A stretch of 47,841 nt of DNA, taken from contig DVKF01000065.1 in the NCBI GenBank assembly GCA_018716115.1, forward strand, positions 1-47,841, given 5' to 3'. The notes below the pieces were generated by a model. That model saw nothing but the letters and a program-made list of their open reading frames with translations, did no database searches and was not told the DNA's origin. How positions within the stretch are numbered: the first letter of the stretch is position 1; each line of letters opens with the position of its first letter. Origin of the DNA: Candidatus Alloscybalousia intestinigallinarum. Lineage in GTDB: Bacteria; Bacillota_I; Bacilli_A; RF39; UBA660. This document shows positions 1 to 9,994 of this stretch, piece after piece. Made by a program: the position numbers and the translations under genes.

Positions 1-18
1 AAATTCACTTTCACTCAT
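1..18 (-). CDS. 5' end of an unidentified gene, cut by the window edge
   Basis: Only six codons are visible, reading leftwards out of the window (M-S-E-S-E-F). The start is supported by a GAGGG purine stretch eight bases upstream on the minus strand and by a good promoter at 43-71. A second ATG two codons upstream (at 24) lies too close to the purine stretch. Nothing can be said about function. It is divergently transcribed from the ClpX-like gene. Confidence 0.5.
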
Positions 19-42
19 AGGCATCGCCCTCACTCCGTATTT

Positions 43-71
43 ATCATACTACGTTCGGCCATACGCTGCAA
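43..71 (-). promoter_or_regulatory. Promoter of the left-edge gene, with a palindrome over the -35 box
   Basis: On the minus strand TTGCAG (66-71) and TATGAT (43-48) are separated by exactly 17 bases. The -35 box lies inside the perfect palindrome CGCTGC-AA-GCAGCG at 64-77, which stands out in this AT-rich DNA and could be an operator. Positions and boxes are seen; the repressor-site reading is inference. Confidence 0.6.
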
Positions 72-91
72 GCAGCGGGGAAATGCCCTAG

Positions 92-120
92 AATTTAAAC
101 ATGCACTGTATGTTTAAATT
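92..120. promoter_or_regulatory. Perfect 11-bp inverted repeat, candidate operator
   Basis: AATTTAAACAT (92-102) and ATGTTTAAATT (110-120) are exact inverted copies separated by seven bases. The repeat ends four bases before the TATAAT at 124-129 that should serve the ClpX-like gene, so a dimeric regulator bound here would cover its -35 region. It has no good T-run after it, so a terminator is unlikely. Confidence 0.65.
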
Positions 121-123
121 TAT

Positions 124-129
124 TATAAT
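124..129 (+). promoter_or_regulatory. -10 box of the ClpX-like gene
   Basis: TATAAT lies 22 bases before the ATG at 152. No recognisable -35 hexamer lies 16-18 bases upstream; that region is the inverted repeat at 92-120, which suggests activator-dependent or repressor-controlled initiation (inference). Confidence 0.45.
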
Positions 130-151
130 AAACAACTATGGATGTGATAAA

Positions 152-1588
152 ATGGCAAAACAAGTAGCATTATTAATGAACAAACAACTTCTTCAAGATG
201 AAGTCTATCTCTTTCAACCTACAAAAGCAATCTTAGGATATAATTATGGCAGTTGCTTCCGAACAGAAGATCAAATCTATTTCAACGCCGATAGAATTAC
301 CTTGATGAATTCAGAGAATGAATTGTGTTACTATTATGTAATTGACGACAAAGACTTAACTGAAAAATTAGCTTGTGAAGATATTAACCTTTGTATGGAG
401 GAATATTTTAATGACGCTAGTCAAAAAGTGTACTTAGGAACCGCTAATCACGCAGAAAATCATATTGAAATTTCCCCTTTATCACCACAAGAACTAAATA
501 AACTTTTACACGCTAAAAAAACAGAATCAACAACCCTAGAAAATAAAGATAAACAAGATAGCGATCAAAAAACAGAACAAGATATTAACATCATACTCTC
601 TAAATCCGAAAATAATAATATTAGATTCGATATCGACGTCGAAGAATTAGAGGCATATGTAAAGGAACGAATATTTGGTCAAGATGAACATCTAAAAGGA
701 ATTATTACCCTACTAGCCATGAATTATCGAACGAGTAACCCACAGGAAATAAAAAAAGGTCTATTAATTGGGCCAACTGGTTGTGGAAAAACCGAAATTC
801 TTAACATCATTGCTGAGTATTTAGCGATTCCCTTTACGAATTATTCAGCTCCAGATTTATCCTCAGCTGGCTATGTTGGAAAAGATATCGACGATATTCT
901 AAGAAGAGTCTATTTCAATGCTTTCAAAGATGTAGAACAAGCAGAAAACGGAATTTTGTTTATTGACGAAATTGATAAACTAGCTAGAAACCATGATCGA
1001 GAAATTAATCCACAACCTTCCCTTTTAAAACTAATAGAAGGTCATAAATATAGTGTCGAAATAGCGCATGAAGTAGAAATCACTATGGATACTAGTCTAA
1101 TGAGTATCTTTTGTGGTGGAGCCTTCGAAGACTTGGAAAAAGAAAGAAAAACAAATATTGGTTTTACTAAAAATAATCAAACTACGCAAAATCGAGATAA
1201 ATACACTAATCAAGAGTTAATCAATTATGGATTAATGCCAGAACTTATTGGAAGAATGAGTAACATATTCTTTCTAAACCAATTAACTGACGAAGACTTA
1301 ACCAATATACTTCTACATTCTAAAATCAGTCCTCTTCTTTTAGAACAAGCTAGAATCCAAAAAGAATTCCACGTGAATCTACGTTGGGATCAAAGCTATA
1401 TCCAAGAAATCATCACACAAAGTAGAGAACTAAATAGTGGCGCAAGAAGTCTTAAACGGTTAGTCGCCTCTTCATTAATCGATTTAGAATTTGAACTATT
1501 AAAAAAGAAAAATCAAAACCGTTTCTGTGAAGCCATTATCACTCAGGAAACCTTAACAAATAATAAAGTATATACCTTAAAAAAATAA
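152..1588 (+). CDS. ClpX-like AAA+ unfoldase lacking the zinc-binding domain
   Basis: 478 residues from the ATG at 152, which is preferred over in-frame ATGs at 101 and 110 because the likely -10 box (124-129) lies inside that longer reading. The ATPase half has Walker A GPTGCGKTE near residue 207, a GYVG pore loop near 240, Walker B LFIDEID near 269, an IGF tripeptide near 335 in the position of the ClpP-docking loop of ClpX, and a GARSLKR sensor-2 motif near the end. The first ~160 residues have no Cys4 zinc finger and match no domain I recognise. ClpX unfolds substrates and feeds them to ClpP; the retained IGF loop suggests this protein can too, with a different N-terminal adaptor or substrate domain (inference). 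It is a stand-alone gene ending at a terminator. It could be the cell's only ClpX or a paralogue; the window does not decide. Confidence 0.85.
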   Translation: MAKQVALLMNKQLLQDEVYLFQPTKAILGYNYGSCFRTEDQIYFNADRITLMNSENELCYYYVIDDKDLTEKLACEDINLCMEEYFNDASQKVYLGTANHAENHIEISPLSPQELNKLLHAKKTESTTLENKDKQDSDQKTEQDINIILSKSENNNIRFDIDVEELEAYVKERIFGQDEHLKGIITLLAMNYRTSNPQEIKKGLLIGPTGCGKTEILNIIAEYLAIPFTNYSAPDLSSAGYVGKDIDDILRRVYFNAFKDVEQAENGILFIDEIDKLARNHDREINPQPSLLKLIEGHKYSVEIAHEVEITMDTSLMSIFCGGAFEDLEKERKTNIGFTKNNQTTQNRDKYTNQELINYGLMPELIGRMSNIFFLNQLTDEDLTNILLHSKISPLLLEQARIQKEFHVNLRWDQSYIQEIITQSRELNSGARSLKRLVASSLIDLEFELLKKKNQNRFCEAIITQETLTNNKVYTLKK

Positions 1589-1616
1589 TCAAGACTAACT
1601 CCTGATTATTTTTTAT
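1584..1616. terminator. Bidirectional intrinsic terminator
   Basis: AATAATCA (1584-1591) pairs with TGATTATT (1603-1610) around an 11-base loop. T-runs follow on the plus strand and A-runs precede it, so it can end both the ClpX-like gene and the convergent smpB operon. Confidence 0.75.
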
Positions 1617-2057
1617 TTAATACTTATTTTTTAAATCTTTGGCTACTTGCCTCTTAATATCTTTTTCCTTTAAAGCTTCACGTTTATCGTAATTTTTCTT
1701 TCCTTTACAAACGCCTAATAACAATTTTGCTTTCCCTTTTACAAAATAAATTTTTAAAGGAATTAAAGTATATCCTTCTAAACGGACCTTATCATTTAGC
1801 TTCAAAATTTCCGAACGATGTAACAACAATTTTCTGGTTCTTGTTTCGTTATGATTAAAAATATTACCTTCTTTATAATGACTGATAAACATATTTAATA
1901 AAAAGATTTCTCTATTTTTAATCACAGCATAACTATCTTTAATATTCGCTTTTCCTAAACGAATAGATTTAATCTCCGTACCAGTCAAAACCATTCCGCA
2001 TTCATATTCATCTTCGATAAAATAATCATGTCTAGCTACTCGATTAACAATCTCCAT
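1617..2057 (-). CDS. smpB: SsrA-binding protein SmpB
   Basis: 146 residues, normal for the family. It begins [20 protein letters not shown], followed by a GTEIKSIR motif near residue 27 and a basic [16 protein letters not shown] tail near the end, both diagnostic of SmpB. SmpB binds tmRNA and delivers it to stalled ribosomes for trans-translation. It is the last gene of the rnr-capA-smpB unit, four bases after the capA stop, and ends at the bidirectional terminator. Pairing with rnr is functionally sensible, because RNase R degrades non-stop mRNAs freed by trans-translation (known). Confidence 0.96.
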   Translation of the reverse strand: MEIVNRVARHDYFIEDEYECGMVLTGTEIKSIRLGKANIKDSYAVIKNREIFLLNMFISHYKEGNIFNHNETRTRKLLLHRSEILKLNDKVRLEGYTLIPLKIYFVKGKAKLLLGVCKGKKNYDKREALKEKDIKRQVAKDLKNKY

Positions 2058-2061
2058 ATGA

Positions 2062-3261
2062 TCACCATCTTTCTATGTTAGAAACATTCTGCAAAATGAG
2101 ATTCATGTACTTATTATAATACATTTCATGGTTAGGTAAAAGTTCTTCTGTTAAATTTTGATAAGGATATACTTTAAAATTACGACGAATACCATTTATC
2201 GTATCACTATAAGTATAAACTAATCCTGCTTTCATATTTTTAAACGTAATCTGACTAACCCCTGCTTCTGTAGTCTTAACAATATCCATTGAAAACATCA
2301 TACCGGTTAGTTTTTCTACTCCTCGTTGAGCGGAAATAAAATTACCCAAAGAATAAATGACTAAAGTATCATCGATCATTTCAATTGGTTCAACGACATG
2401 TGGATGATGGCCAATCACAATATCGACACCCAAAGAAGCTAAATATGTAGCGATTTCTCTTTGCCTAGAACTAACATTAAGAGAATATTCATCACCAAAA
2501 TGCATCGATACAATAACAACATCAACTTGATCCCGAACTTTTTCAATATCTTGCTTCGCTAATTCGTTAGTATAACGAGCTAATAGATATTCTTTTCCCG
2601 AAGGAACAATAAGACCATTTGTCCAATCCGTATAAGCCAAAAAGGCATAACGAATTCCATTTACTTCTCCAATATTTACTTGATTCATATCATCCCATGA
2701 AGAAAAGCTCCCAGCTGTCATCACTTCAGGATGTTGACTCCAATATTGATGAGAATTTAAAATCGCAGTTTCTCCACGATCTAAAGTATGATTATTCGCT
2801 AAAGATACCAAGTTAAATCCCGCATCAATGAAAGCGTCTCCCACTTCATAGGGAGAATTAAAGCGAGGATAACTAGATAAACCAAGCTCACTACCACCTA
2901 AAATTGTCTCTTGATTATAAAAAGCTAGATCATAATTTTTTGATATTTCTTTAACTTCTGAGATCATTGGTCGAAAATCATAACCACTGCCTGTATCAGC
3001 ATCTGCATCTGCATAAACAGCACTGTGAATTAAAGCATCACCTACCATAAATAAAGAAGCTCGCTCCTCCGTTTTTAAAGGAACTTCGTCAGAAGAAACA
3101 GGTGGAGTTAGTTCGTTTTCTTGAACATCTACTGATTCAAAAGAAACCAATAATTGTTGCCAATAAACAGAAAATGGAAATATCTTATAGAAAATCAAAA
3201 AAACTAATAAAGCGATGATAATAATCAACAAATAAATAGAATTTTTTAGAAATTTCTCCAT
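2062..3261 (-). CDS. CapA/PgsA-family membrane-anchored metallophosphoesterase-like protein
   Basis: 399 residues with one N-terminal membrane segment (about residues 8-28) and an extracytoplasmic CapA domain. Visible motifs are MVGDALIH near 72, YNQETILGG near 115, [12 protein letters not shown] near 153, SMHFGDEYS near 252, GHHPHVVEP near 283 and YSLGNFI near 303. These Asp, Asn and His motifs form the putative metal site of CapA proteins, which take part in poly-gamma-glutamate capsule synthesis or act on unknown surface polymers. No pgsB/pgsC partners are present, so a capsule role is not supported here. It lies between rnr and smpB, an unusual spot for a surface enzyme, and is probably co-transcribed with them. 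Confidence 0.85.
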   Translation of the reverse strand: MEKFLKNSIYLLIIIIALLVFLIFYKIFPFSVYWQQLLVSFESVDVQENELTPPVSSDEVPLKTEERASLFMVGDALIHSAVYADADADTGSGYDFRPMISEVKEISKNYDLAFYNQETILGGSELGLSSYPRFNSPYEVGDAFIDAGFNLVSLANNHTLDRGETAILNSHQYWSQHPEVMTAGSFSSWDDMNQVNIGEVNGIRYAFLAYTDWTNGLIVPSGKEYLLARYTNELAKQDIEKVRDQVDVVIVSMHFGDEYSLNVSSRQREIATYLASLGVDIVIGHHPHVVEPIEMIDDTLVIYSLGNFISAQRGVEKLTGMMFSMDIVKTTEAGVSQITFKNMKAGLVYTYSDTINGIRRNFKVYPYQNLTEELLPNHEMYYNKYMNLILQNVSNIERW

Positions 3262-3275
3262 ACTGCTTTACCTAT

Positions 3276-5447
3276 TTAAATAATATCTTCTTCAAATTTT
3301 TTCTTTCGCTTATTTTTATCATTCTGAACTGAAGAATCTTCATCGTCCAATTTCTTCAAAATTTGAAAATCGATCATTCCTTCATCCTTAGATACAGAAA
3401 CAACTTTAATTAACACTCGATTCCCTAAACTGTATTTCATCTTAGTCCTTTCTCCAACTACCGACATAGTTGCTTCTTCAAAGTGAAAGAAATCTTTCAT
3501 ATCCGCTAAACGGCATAGTCCCTCTACTAAATTATCTAGTTGAATAAACAAACCAAAATTGGTCACCCCAGAAATCATTCCTGTAAATTCTTCTCCGATA
3601 TGATCCTCCATATATTCTGCCATCTTCATATCTTCAACATCCCGCTCACAATTAATTGATGAACGTTCCTTCATCGACGAATGTTCCGCAATAAATGGTA
3701 GCTTTTCTTCCCAATGACGAATAGTCTCAGGACGAAGATCATTTTTAAATAAATACGTTCTAAGTAAACGATGAACCGTCGTATCTGGATAACGTCTTAT
3801 CGGAGAAGTAAAATGCGTATAACACGGACTAGCTAGCCCGTAATGACCTAAATTTTCAGGTTTATAAACTGCCTTTTTCATGTTACGAAGCAGTAGACTA
3901 GATAAAATTTTAAACTCCTTTTTATCCTTCAAAAACTCTAATAACCCTTGAATCGTTTTTGGTCTAACATCTTTTAAATTTCCGCGATACTGATATCCCA
4001 ATGTACCGATATAATCTAAGAATTCACGAATATTTTCCTCCTTAGGATATTCGTGTACACGATAAATAAAAGGAAGTTCCATATAGAAAATATGAGAAGC
4101 TACACACTCATTAGCCGCAATCATAAAGTCTTCGATTAAGTTTTCTCCAATCCCACGTTCACGAATAACAATATCAATTGGATGGCACTTCTCATCGACA
4201 ATGATTTTGGGTTCATCAACATCGAAGTCCAAATAACCACGCTTAATTTTCGCTTGTCGTAAAAGGTTAGCTAGATCAGCCATCAATCGTAAATCTTTCT
4301 CAAATGGTGCATACCCATCGGGAACGATATTATCTTCCAAAATAGAATTGACTGCTTGATATGTCATTTTCTTTTTAGAACGAATCACACTTTCAAAGAT
4401 TTCATAATCAACCATTTTGGCATTATGATCAAATTCCATAACACAGGAAATAGCTAAACGGTCAACCCCCTCATTTAATGAACAAATACCATTTGACAAT
4501 TGATGAGGAAGCATTGGAATTACTCGATCAACCAAATAAACACTAGTTCCTCTATCCATCGCACTAACATCTAAAGGAGTTCCCTCTTTTACATAATAAC
4601 TAACATCTGCGATATGAACGCCAAGCTGATAATTTCCATTTTCTAATATGCGTATCGAAATAGCATCATCTATATCTTTAGTGTCCGCACCATCTATGGT
4701 GAAAATTTGTTCTTTGGTTAAATCCCGACGACCAACTTTCTCTTCTTGACTAACTTCTTCAGGAATCGTTTTTAACTGTTCTTTTACTTCGTCTGAAAAT
4801 TGATCTTCAATCTCATACTTATAAACAATCGATAAAATATCAACTCCTGGATCATCACGATGGCCAATAATCTTTACGACCTCACCATGATAACGATTTT
4901 TCTCAATTAAACCAAGTAACTTAACCACTACTTTATGCCCGGTTACTGCGCCATGGATCTTATCTGGTTCAATCTCAATATTCATCTTTAACTTTTCTTC
5001 ATCTAAATCAATTGTTCCAATCCCATCTTTACGTAAAATAAATTCCCCAACAACCGTACTTAACTTACGATCCAATACTTTTAGGATTCTTCCTTCTAAC
5101 TTGTTATTTTCTTTTCTCCCTAAAACTTCCGCAACCACCAAATCATTATGCAAAGCACCATTCATATTAGCTACTGGAATATAAACATCTTCTTCATCTT
5201 CACATTCAACAAAGCCAAAGCCTTTACGATTTACTCGCAAAATTCCCTTCTTCAATGGGCCACGATCAAAAAGCATATATCTATCTTTATTTGAGCGATA
5301 AAGTGTATAATCATTACACATTTCTTGAAGAGTATCCTCTAATTCTCGATATTCATCTAAATTTTGATGATGAAGCAAACGATCTAACTCTTCAATACTT
5401 AATGCTTTATTCTTGTTCTGTAAAATCTTAATTATTTCTTCTTTCAT
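3276..5447 (-). CDS. rnr: Ribonuclease R
   Basis: 723 residues from the ATG at 5447, which has AGGTG seven bases upstream. An in-frame start at 5504 is rejected because the promoter at 5472-5500 lies inside it. Order of parts: a winged-helix N-terminus (KILQNKNKALSIEELDRLL), cold-shock domains, the RNB catalytic core with the Asp cluster TIDGADTKDIDDAISI near 255-270, and a C-terminal S1 domain (EEFTGMISGVTNFGLFIQLDN) with a basic tail RKKKF. It is a 3'-5' processive exoribonuclease that degrades structured RNA and non-stop mRNA. It is first in the rnr-capA-smpB unit; rnr-smpB linkage is typical of Firmicutes. Confidence 0.96.
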   Translation of the reverse strand: MKEEIIKILQNKNKALSIEELDRLLHHQNLDEYRELEDTLQEMCNDYTLYRSNKDRYMLFDRGPLKKGILRVNRKGFGFVECEDEEDVYIPVANMNGALHNDLVVAEVLGRKENNKLEGRILKVLDRKLSTVVGEFILRKDGIGTIDLDEEKLKMNIEIEPDKIHGAVTGHKVVVKLLGLIEKNRYHGEVVKIIGHRDDPGVDILSIVYKYEIEDQFSDEVKEQLKTIPEEVSQEEKVGRRDLTKEQIFTIDGADTKDIDDAISIRILENGNYQLGVHIADVSYYVKEGTPLDVSAMDRGTSVYLVDRVIPMLPHQLSNGICSLNEGVDRLAISCVMEFDHNAKMVDYEIFESVIRSKKKMTYQAVNSILEDNIVPDGYAPFEKDLRLMADLANLLRQAKIKRGYLDFDVDEPKIIVDEKCHPIDIVIRERGIGENLIEDFMIAANECVASHIFYMELPFIYRVHEYPKEENIREFLDYIGTLGYQYRGNLKDVRPKTIQGLLEFLKDKKEFKILSSLLLRNMKKAVYKPENLGHYGLASPCYTHFTSPIRRYPDTTVHRLLRTYLFKNDLRPETIRHWEEKLPFIAEHSSMKERSSINCERDVEDMKMAEYMEDHIGEEFTGMISGVTNFGLFIQLDNLVEGLCRLADMKDFFHFEEATMSVVGERTKMKYSLGNRVLIKVVSVSKDEGMIDFQILKKLDDEDSSVQNDKNKRKKKFEEDII

Positions 5448-5471
5448 AATTTCACCTATCTTTATAATACT

Positions 5472-5500
5472 ATTATAGAAGAAAATAATCTCTAACACAA
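5472..5500 (-). promoter_or_regulatory. Promoter of rnr-capA-smpB
   Basis: Minus strand TTGTGT (5495-5500), 17 bases, TATAAT (5472-5477), about 25 bases before the rnr ATG at 5447. The AT-rich stretch 5505-5640 upstream holds no gene that I can see. Confidence 0.7.
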
Positions 5501-5647
5501 TCAATAGAAATAAATATTTACAAGAATTAAGTAACTAAAGTGACAATTTATAAATACATCGTTTTAATCAACATAATGAAAATATATGAAGGAAATAAAA
5601 ATAATTATAAAAACAAATAATTCGTATACAAAATAAACCATTTTTAC

Positions 5648-5677
5648 AAAAAAAGAAGAACTTATCACAAGTTCTTC
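5648..5677 (-). terminator. Intrinsic terminator after eno
   Basis: Perfect 9-bp stem GAAGAACTT/AAGTTCTTC (5655-5663 with 5669-5677), five-base loop, followed on the minus strand by seven Ts. It lies 13 bases after the eno stop. Confidence 0.85.
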
Positions 5678-5689
5678 CTTTCCAAGCAA

Positions 5690-6949
<1,260 letters not shown>

Positions 6950-6951
6950 TT

Positions 6952-6980
6952 ATCATATTTATCTGGGAAAAACCAAACAA
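6952..6980 (-). promoter_or_regulatory. Promoter of eno
   Basis: Minus strand TTGTTT (6975-6980), 17-base spacer, TATGAT (6952-6957), about 27 bases before the preferred eno ATG. It begins just after the murD stop codon. Confidence 0.6.
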
Positions 6981-6991
6981 ACATCTGATGA

Positions 6992-8350
6992 TTAATTATT
7001 TTTTTGAAGAGAATGAACAAAAGCTTTAAACTCTGCCCCTCTATCTTCACATTGTTTATATTGATCCCACGATGCACTCGCTGGACTCAACAATATTATA
7101 TCACCATTTGTACTGATTTCCCAAGCTTTTGGCATCGCATCTTTTAAAAACTCAAACTCATAAGTTGGAATACCTAGCTGCTCTCCAAATTGTTTTACTC
7201 GCTCACGACATTCACCGATAGCTAAAATCGCTTTAACCGGAGCCATGTAATCCTTTAATTCTGTAAAATCTTGTCCTCTTTCCAAGCCCCCCAAGAATAA
7301 AATAACTGGTTCTTGAAAAGAAGATAACGCGATCTGACAACACTTAATATTTGTCGCTTCTGTATCATTGTAAAATTTTCTTCCCGCTACTTCGGCAACA
7401 AATTCTAAACGATGTTCTACACCATTAAATTCTTTTAATACTTCTTGAATAGCTTGATTAGATACCTGATACTCTTTCACCGCCATAATCGCTGCCATTA
7501 TATTCTCGTAATTATGCATCCCAATTAAACGAATATCTTTTAATCGAACCACTAATTCATCATAATAATAAATCGCACCATCTTTAATATAAGCGCCATT
7601 GATCTCACCCTTACTAGAAAAATATTTCACAGTAGAAGAGATCCCCTTAGTAATTCGAATCGATTCATCATTTCCTAAATTTAGAATCGCAACATCTTGC
7701 TTGTCTTGATTTTTAAATAATTTCCTTTTTACCTCAGTATAATGCTCATAAGTTTTCATAAAATCAGTATGTGCTTCACTAATATTCGTTAAAATAGCCA
7801 CATTAGGACGAAATTGATCTAAATTTTCTAACTGCTGACAACTGACTTCGTCTACAATAATATCTCCATCTTCTAATTTCGAAAGAAAACTACAAAACGG
7901 ATAACCAATATTTCCAACTAAATGAACTCTCTTACCAGATTTTTTTACGAATTCATAAACTAAAGTTGTTGTCGTCGTCTTGCCATTTGTTCCCGTTATC
8001 GCAATCAATTGAATATTCTTATCTTTTGGTAAAAGTAAGTAAGACATTTCTGTTTCATTAATCACAGGAATTCCTAACTCTCTAGCTTTTAATACATATT
8101 TATGATCAATAGGAACTCCAGGATTTTTTATTAAATACTGAAAAGAAGAATCTAATAAGTCATCCGGATGACCACCTAATACAAATTGAACACCCATCTT
8201 TTCTAATTCTTCGATTTTAGTAATATCGTGTGCTTCTCTTTTTTTATTATCGTTAATAATTACTTCATTTCCACGAGTAATCAATAACTTTGCAGCCTCG
8301 TACCCACTTCTCGCAAATCCTAAGATTAAAATCTTTTGGTTCTCAAACAT
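6992..8350 (-). CDS. murD: UDP-N-acetylmuramoylalanine--D-glutamate ligase MurD
   Basis: 452 residues from the ATG at 8350, nine bases after GAAAGG. A GTG at 8359 directly abuts that site and is rejected. N-terminal Rossmann-type domain ILGFARSGYEAAKLL, central ATP-binding P-loop ITGTNGKTTTTTL near 120, conserved NISEAHTDFM, and a C-terminal domain with EHRLEFVAE and YNDTEATN, then LSPASASWDQYK. It adds D-glutamate to UDP-MurNAc-L-Ala in cytoplasmic peptidoglycan precursor synthesis, so this organism makes a cell wall. Here it stands apart from the usual mur/dcw cluster. Confidence 0.95.
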   Translation of the reverse strand: MFENQKILILGFARSGYEAAKLLITRGNEVIINDNKKREAHDITKIEELEKMGVQFVLGGHPDDLLDSSFQYLIKNPGVPIDHKYVLKARELGIPVINETEMSYLLLPKDKNIQLIAITGTNGKTTTTTLVYEFVKKSGKRVHLVGNIGYPFCSFLSKLEDGDIIVDEVSCQQLENLDQFRPNVAILTNISEAHTDFMKTYEHYTEVKRKLFKNQDKQDVAILNLGNDESIRITKGISSTVKYFSSKGEINGAYIKDGAIYYYDELVVRLKDIRLIGMHNYENIMAAIMAVKEYQVSNQAIQEVLKEFNGVEHRLEFVAEVAGRKFYNDTEATNIKCCQIALSSFQEPVILFLGGLERGQDFTELKDYMAPVKAILAIGECRERVKQFGEQLGIPTYEFEFLKDAMPKAWEISTNGDIILLSPASASWDQYKQCEDRGAEFKAFVHSLQKNN

Positions 8351-8515
8351 TTTCTTCACCCTTTCTATATTATACTACCAAAGAATGAAAAAGTAAGCAA
8401 AACTACCCGAAAAAAAGCAGAAAAAAAGAAAATACTCTGAATCTATGACACGGTAATTTTCTTACTTGAAAAATAAAAAAGATTTTAATGGTAACATCAA
8501 TTTGGAAGTGGAAAT

Positions 8516-9487
8516 ATGAACATATTTATATTAAATGATGGATATGTAAGAGAAGATGCTTTAACACAAAATTTAAAGGCAAAACTAAAAAATGAGAATC
8601 ATACGATTACAACAGACTATGAAAATGCAGATATACTAATCTATACCACTTGTGCAAGTACAGGTTATAGTATCGATGAATGTGTAAAAACAAGTTATTA
8701 GCTATCAAATTTAAAAAAGAAAACAAAAGAACAACGAAAAAGTTATCATTAGAACATGGAACTAGAAAAATCTGTGACCAAGACACCTGTATCCAATTCA
8801 TGTTAGAAGATGGCTGTACTAATACTGTAGTTTTGGTAAGACCCATTACTATCCAAAAAAATAAAATCGATAAATAATCAAGATGCCTCAAATTATTTAA
8901 GAGAAAAAATAAAAAATGGTACCAAAATTATTTCATTATCTGGAGAAAATCTAACTCTTTACGGGATAAATATTTATAAAAAACTGTACTCCATAAATTT
9001 ATTCATGAATGAGCAGAAAAAACAGATCTAAACTATATCACAGTAACTGAAATAACAGCACAAAACATATATCCAGAATTATTAGAGGAATTAGCAAGAA
9101 ATAAAAAAGTAGTTCAAGTATCGCTTCAATTAGAAAGTGCTAGTGATAAGATATTAAAAGCAATGAATAGAGGACACACTCTAGAAGAATATGACTATAT
9201 TATAAGAACTCTACAAGAACAAGAAAAAATAGGTGATACCATATTAATGAGCGGATTTCCAACAGAGACCCAAGAAGATTTAGAAAAAACAATAAATTAT
9301 ATCAAAGAAAGAAAAATATATGTAGAAGAAATAGCTGATTATACAGATTTTTATGAGATACCGTCTCATGAATTAGACTAATTATCTAATAGCGAAAAAA
9401 AGACACTTAAAAGCATTAAGCGAAACAATTAAAACTTCTAATTATAAAGTATTAGAAAATGCAATAAATTATCAGTATAAATACTAA
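8516..9487 (+). pseudogene. Decayed radical-SAM methylthiotransferase-type (MiaB/MTTase-like) gene
   Basis: Pieces of one protein appear in order across three frames. An N-terminal part (8516-8698) contains ADILIYTTCAS, typical of the MTTase N-domain. Then comes LEDGCTNT at about 8806-8826, SLSGENLTLYG at about 8930-8960, VLHKFIHE then AEKTDLNYITVTEI (8986-9045), MNRGHTLEEYDYII (9163 on), and ILMSGFPTETQEDLEKT. The reading is interrupted by stops at 8699-8701, 9010-9012 and 9379-9381 and by frameshifts near 8690, 8826, 8860 and 8980. The radical-SAM Cx3Cx2C cluster motif is hit twice: one base is missing after the first Cys, and the third Cys reads GGT. These enzymes transfer sulfur to tRNA or protein targets; this copy cannot be active. 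AGTGGAAAT precedes the ATG and a terminator follows the final stop. Confidence 0.85.
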
Positions 9488-9510
9488 AATCCACAAAATT
9501 GTGGATTTTT
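9486..9510 (+). terminator. Intrinsic terminator after the radical-SAM pseudogene
   Basis: AAAATCCAC (9486-9494) pairs with GTGGATTTT (9501-9509) around AAAATT, followed by a T-run. It starts inside the last stop codon of the pseudogene, so the ancestral unit is still delimited. The stretch 9511-9603 holds no gene. Confidence 0.75.
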
Positions 9511-9603
9511 GTGGATTTCAAATTATTAATAAAATTTTACTTTTAATAAATTTTACTTTGTCAACAATCTAAAAAGAGAAATACTTCCCCCTACACTTTA
9601 TCA

Positions 9604-9819
9604 TTAAATAAATTCCATTACAAAACTGATCAAGAAAAATGCCATACCTAATACTAAAGTAATACGACTAATTACCAATTCTGATCCACGTTCTTTACGG
9701 TTAGAAAACAAATCCGAATTACCACCAGAAATTATTTGAGCACCACTTTCGGCACGATTACTCTGTAATAATACAATAACAATTAACAAAATGGAAATAA
9801 CAAGTAATACAGTTTTCAT
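9604..9819 (-). CDS. secG: Preprotein translocase subunit SecG
   Basis: 71 residues with two membrane segments (about 3-19 and 50-68) joined by a loop containing QSNRAESGAQIISGGNSDLFSNR-type sequence (Gln, Ser and Gly-rich, then a basic stretch), the SecG signature. SecG assists SecYE in protein export. GGAGGG lies seven bases before the ATG. It lies upstream of, but separated from, rnr-smpB and eno, its usual neighbours in Firmicutes; the decayed gene and murD now intervene. Confidence 0.93.
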   Translation of the reverse strand: MKTVLLVISILLIVIVLLQSNRAESGAQIISGGNSDLFSNRKERGSELVISRITLVLGMAFFLISFVMEFI

Positions 9820-9936
9820 AGTATCCCTCCATAACTGACAAATAGTTTATCATAGAACGAATGAAAAATCAACTATTCCAAAGAACTAACATACTTTTTA
9901 TCGATTAGTACAAACTATGGATAGGCCCAGATAGTA

Positions 9937-9965
9937 TTGTCAAATAGTCAAAAAAATGTTATAAT
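9937..9965 (+). promoter_or_regulatory. Promoter of the FemX-like gene
   Basis: TTGTCA (9937-9942), 17 bases, TATAAT (9960-9965), 29 bases before the ATG at 9995, with AGAGGGG as the ribosome binding site. Confidence 0.75.
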
Positions 9966-9994
9966 AATCACCACTATTAAAAGAGGGGATAAAT

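Noticed and set aside
8607-8891. 94-codon minus-strand frame within the radical-SAM remnant
   Set aside because: The plus strand carries ordered MTTase fragments; the reverse frame has no ribosome binding site and low-complexity hydrophobic sequence.
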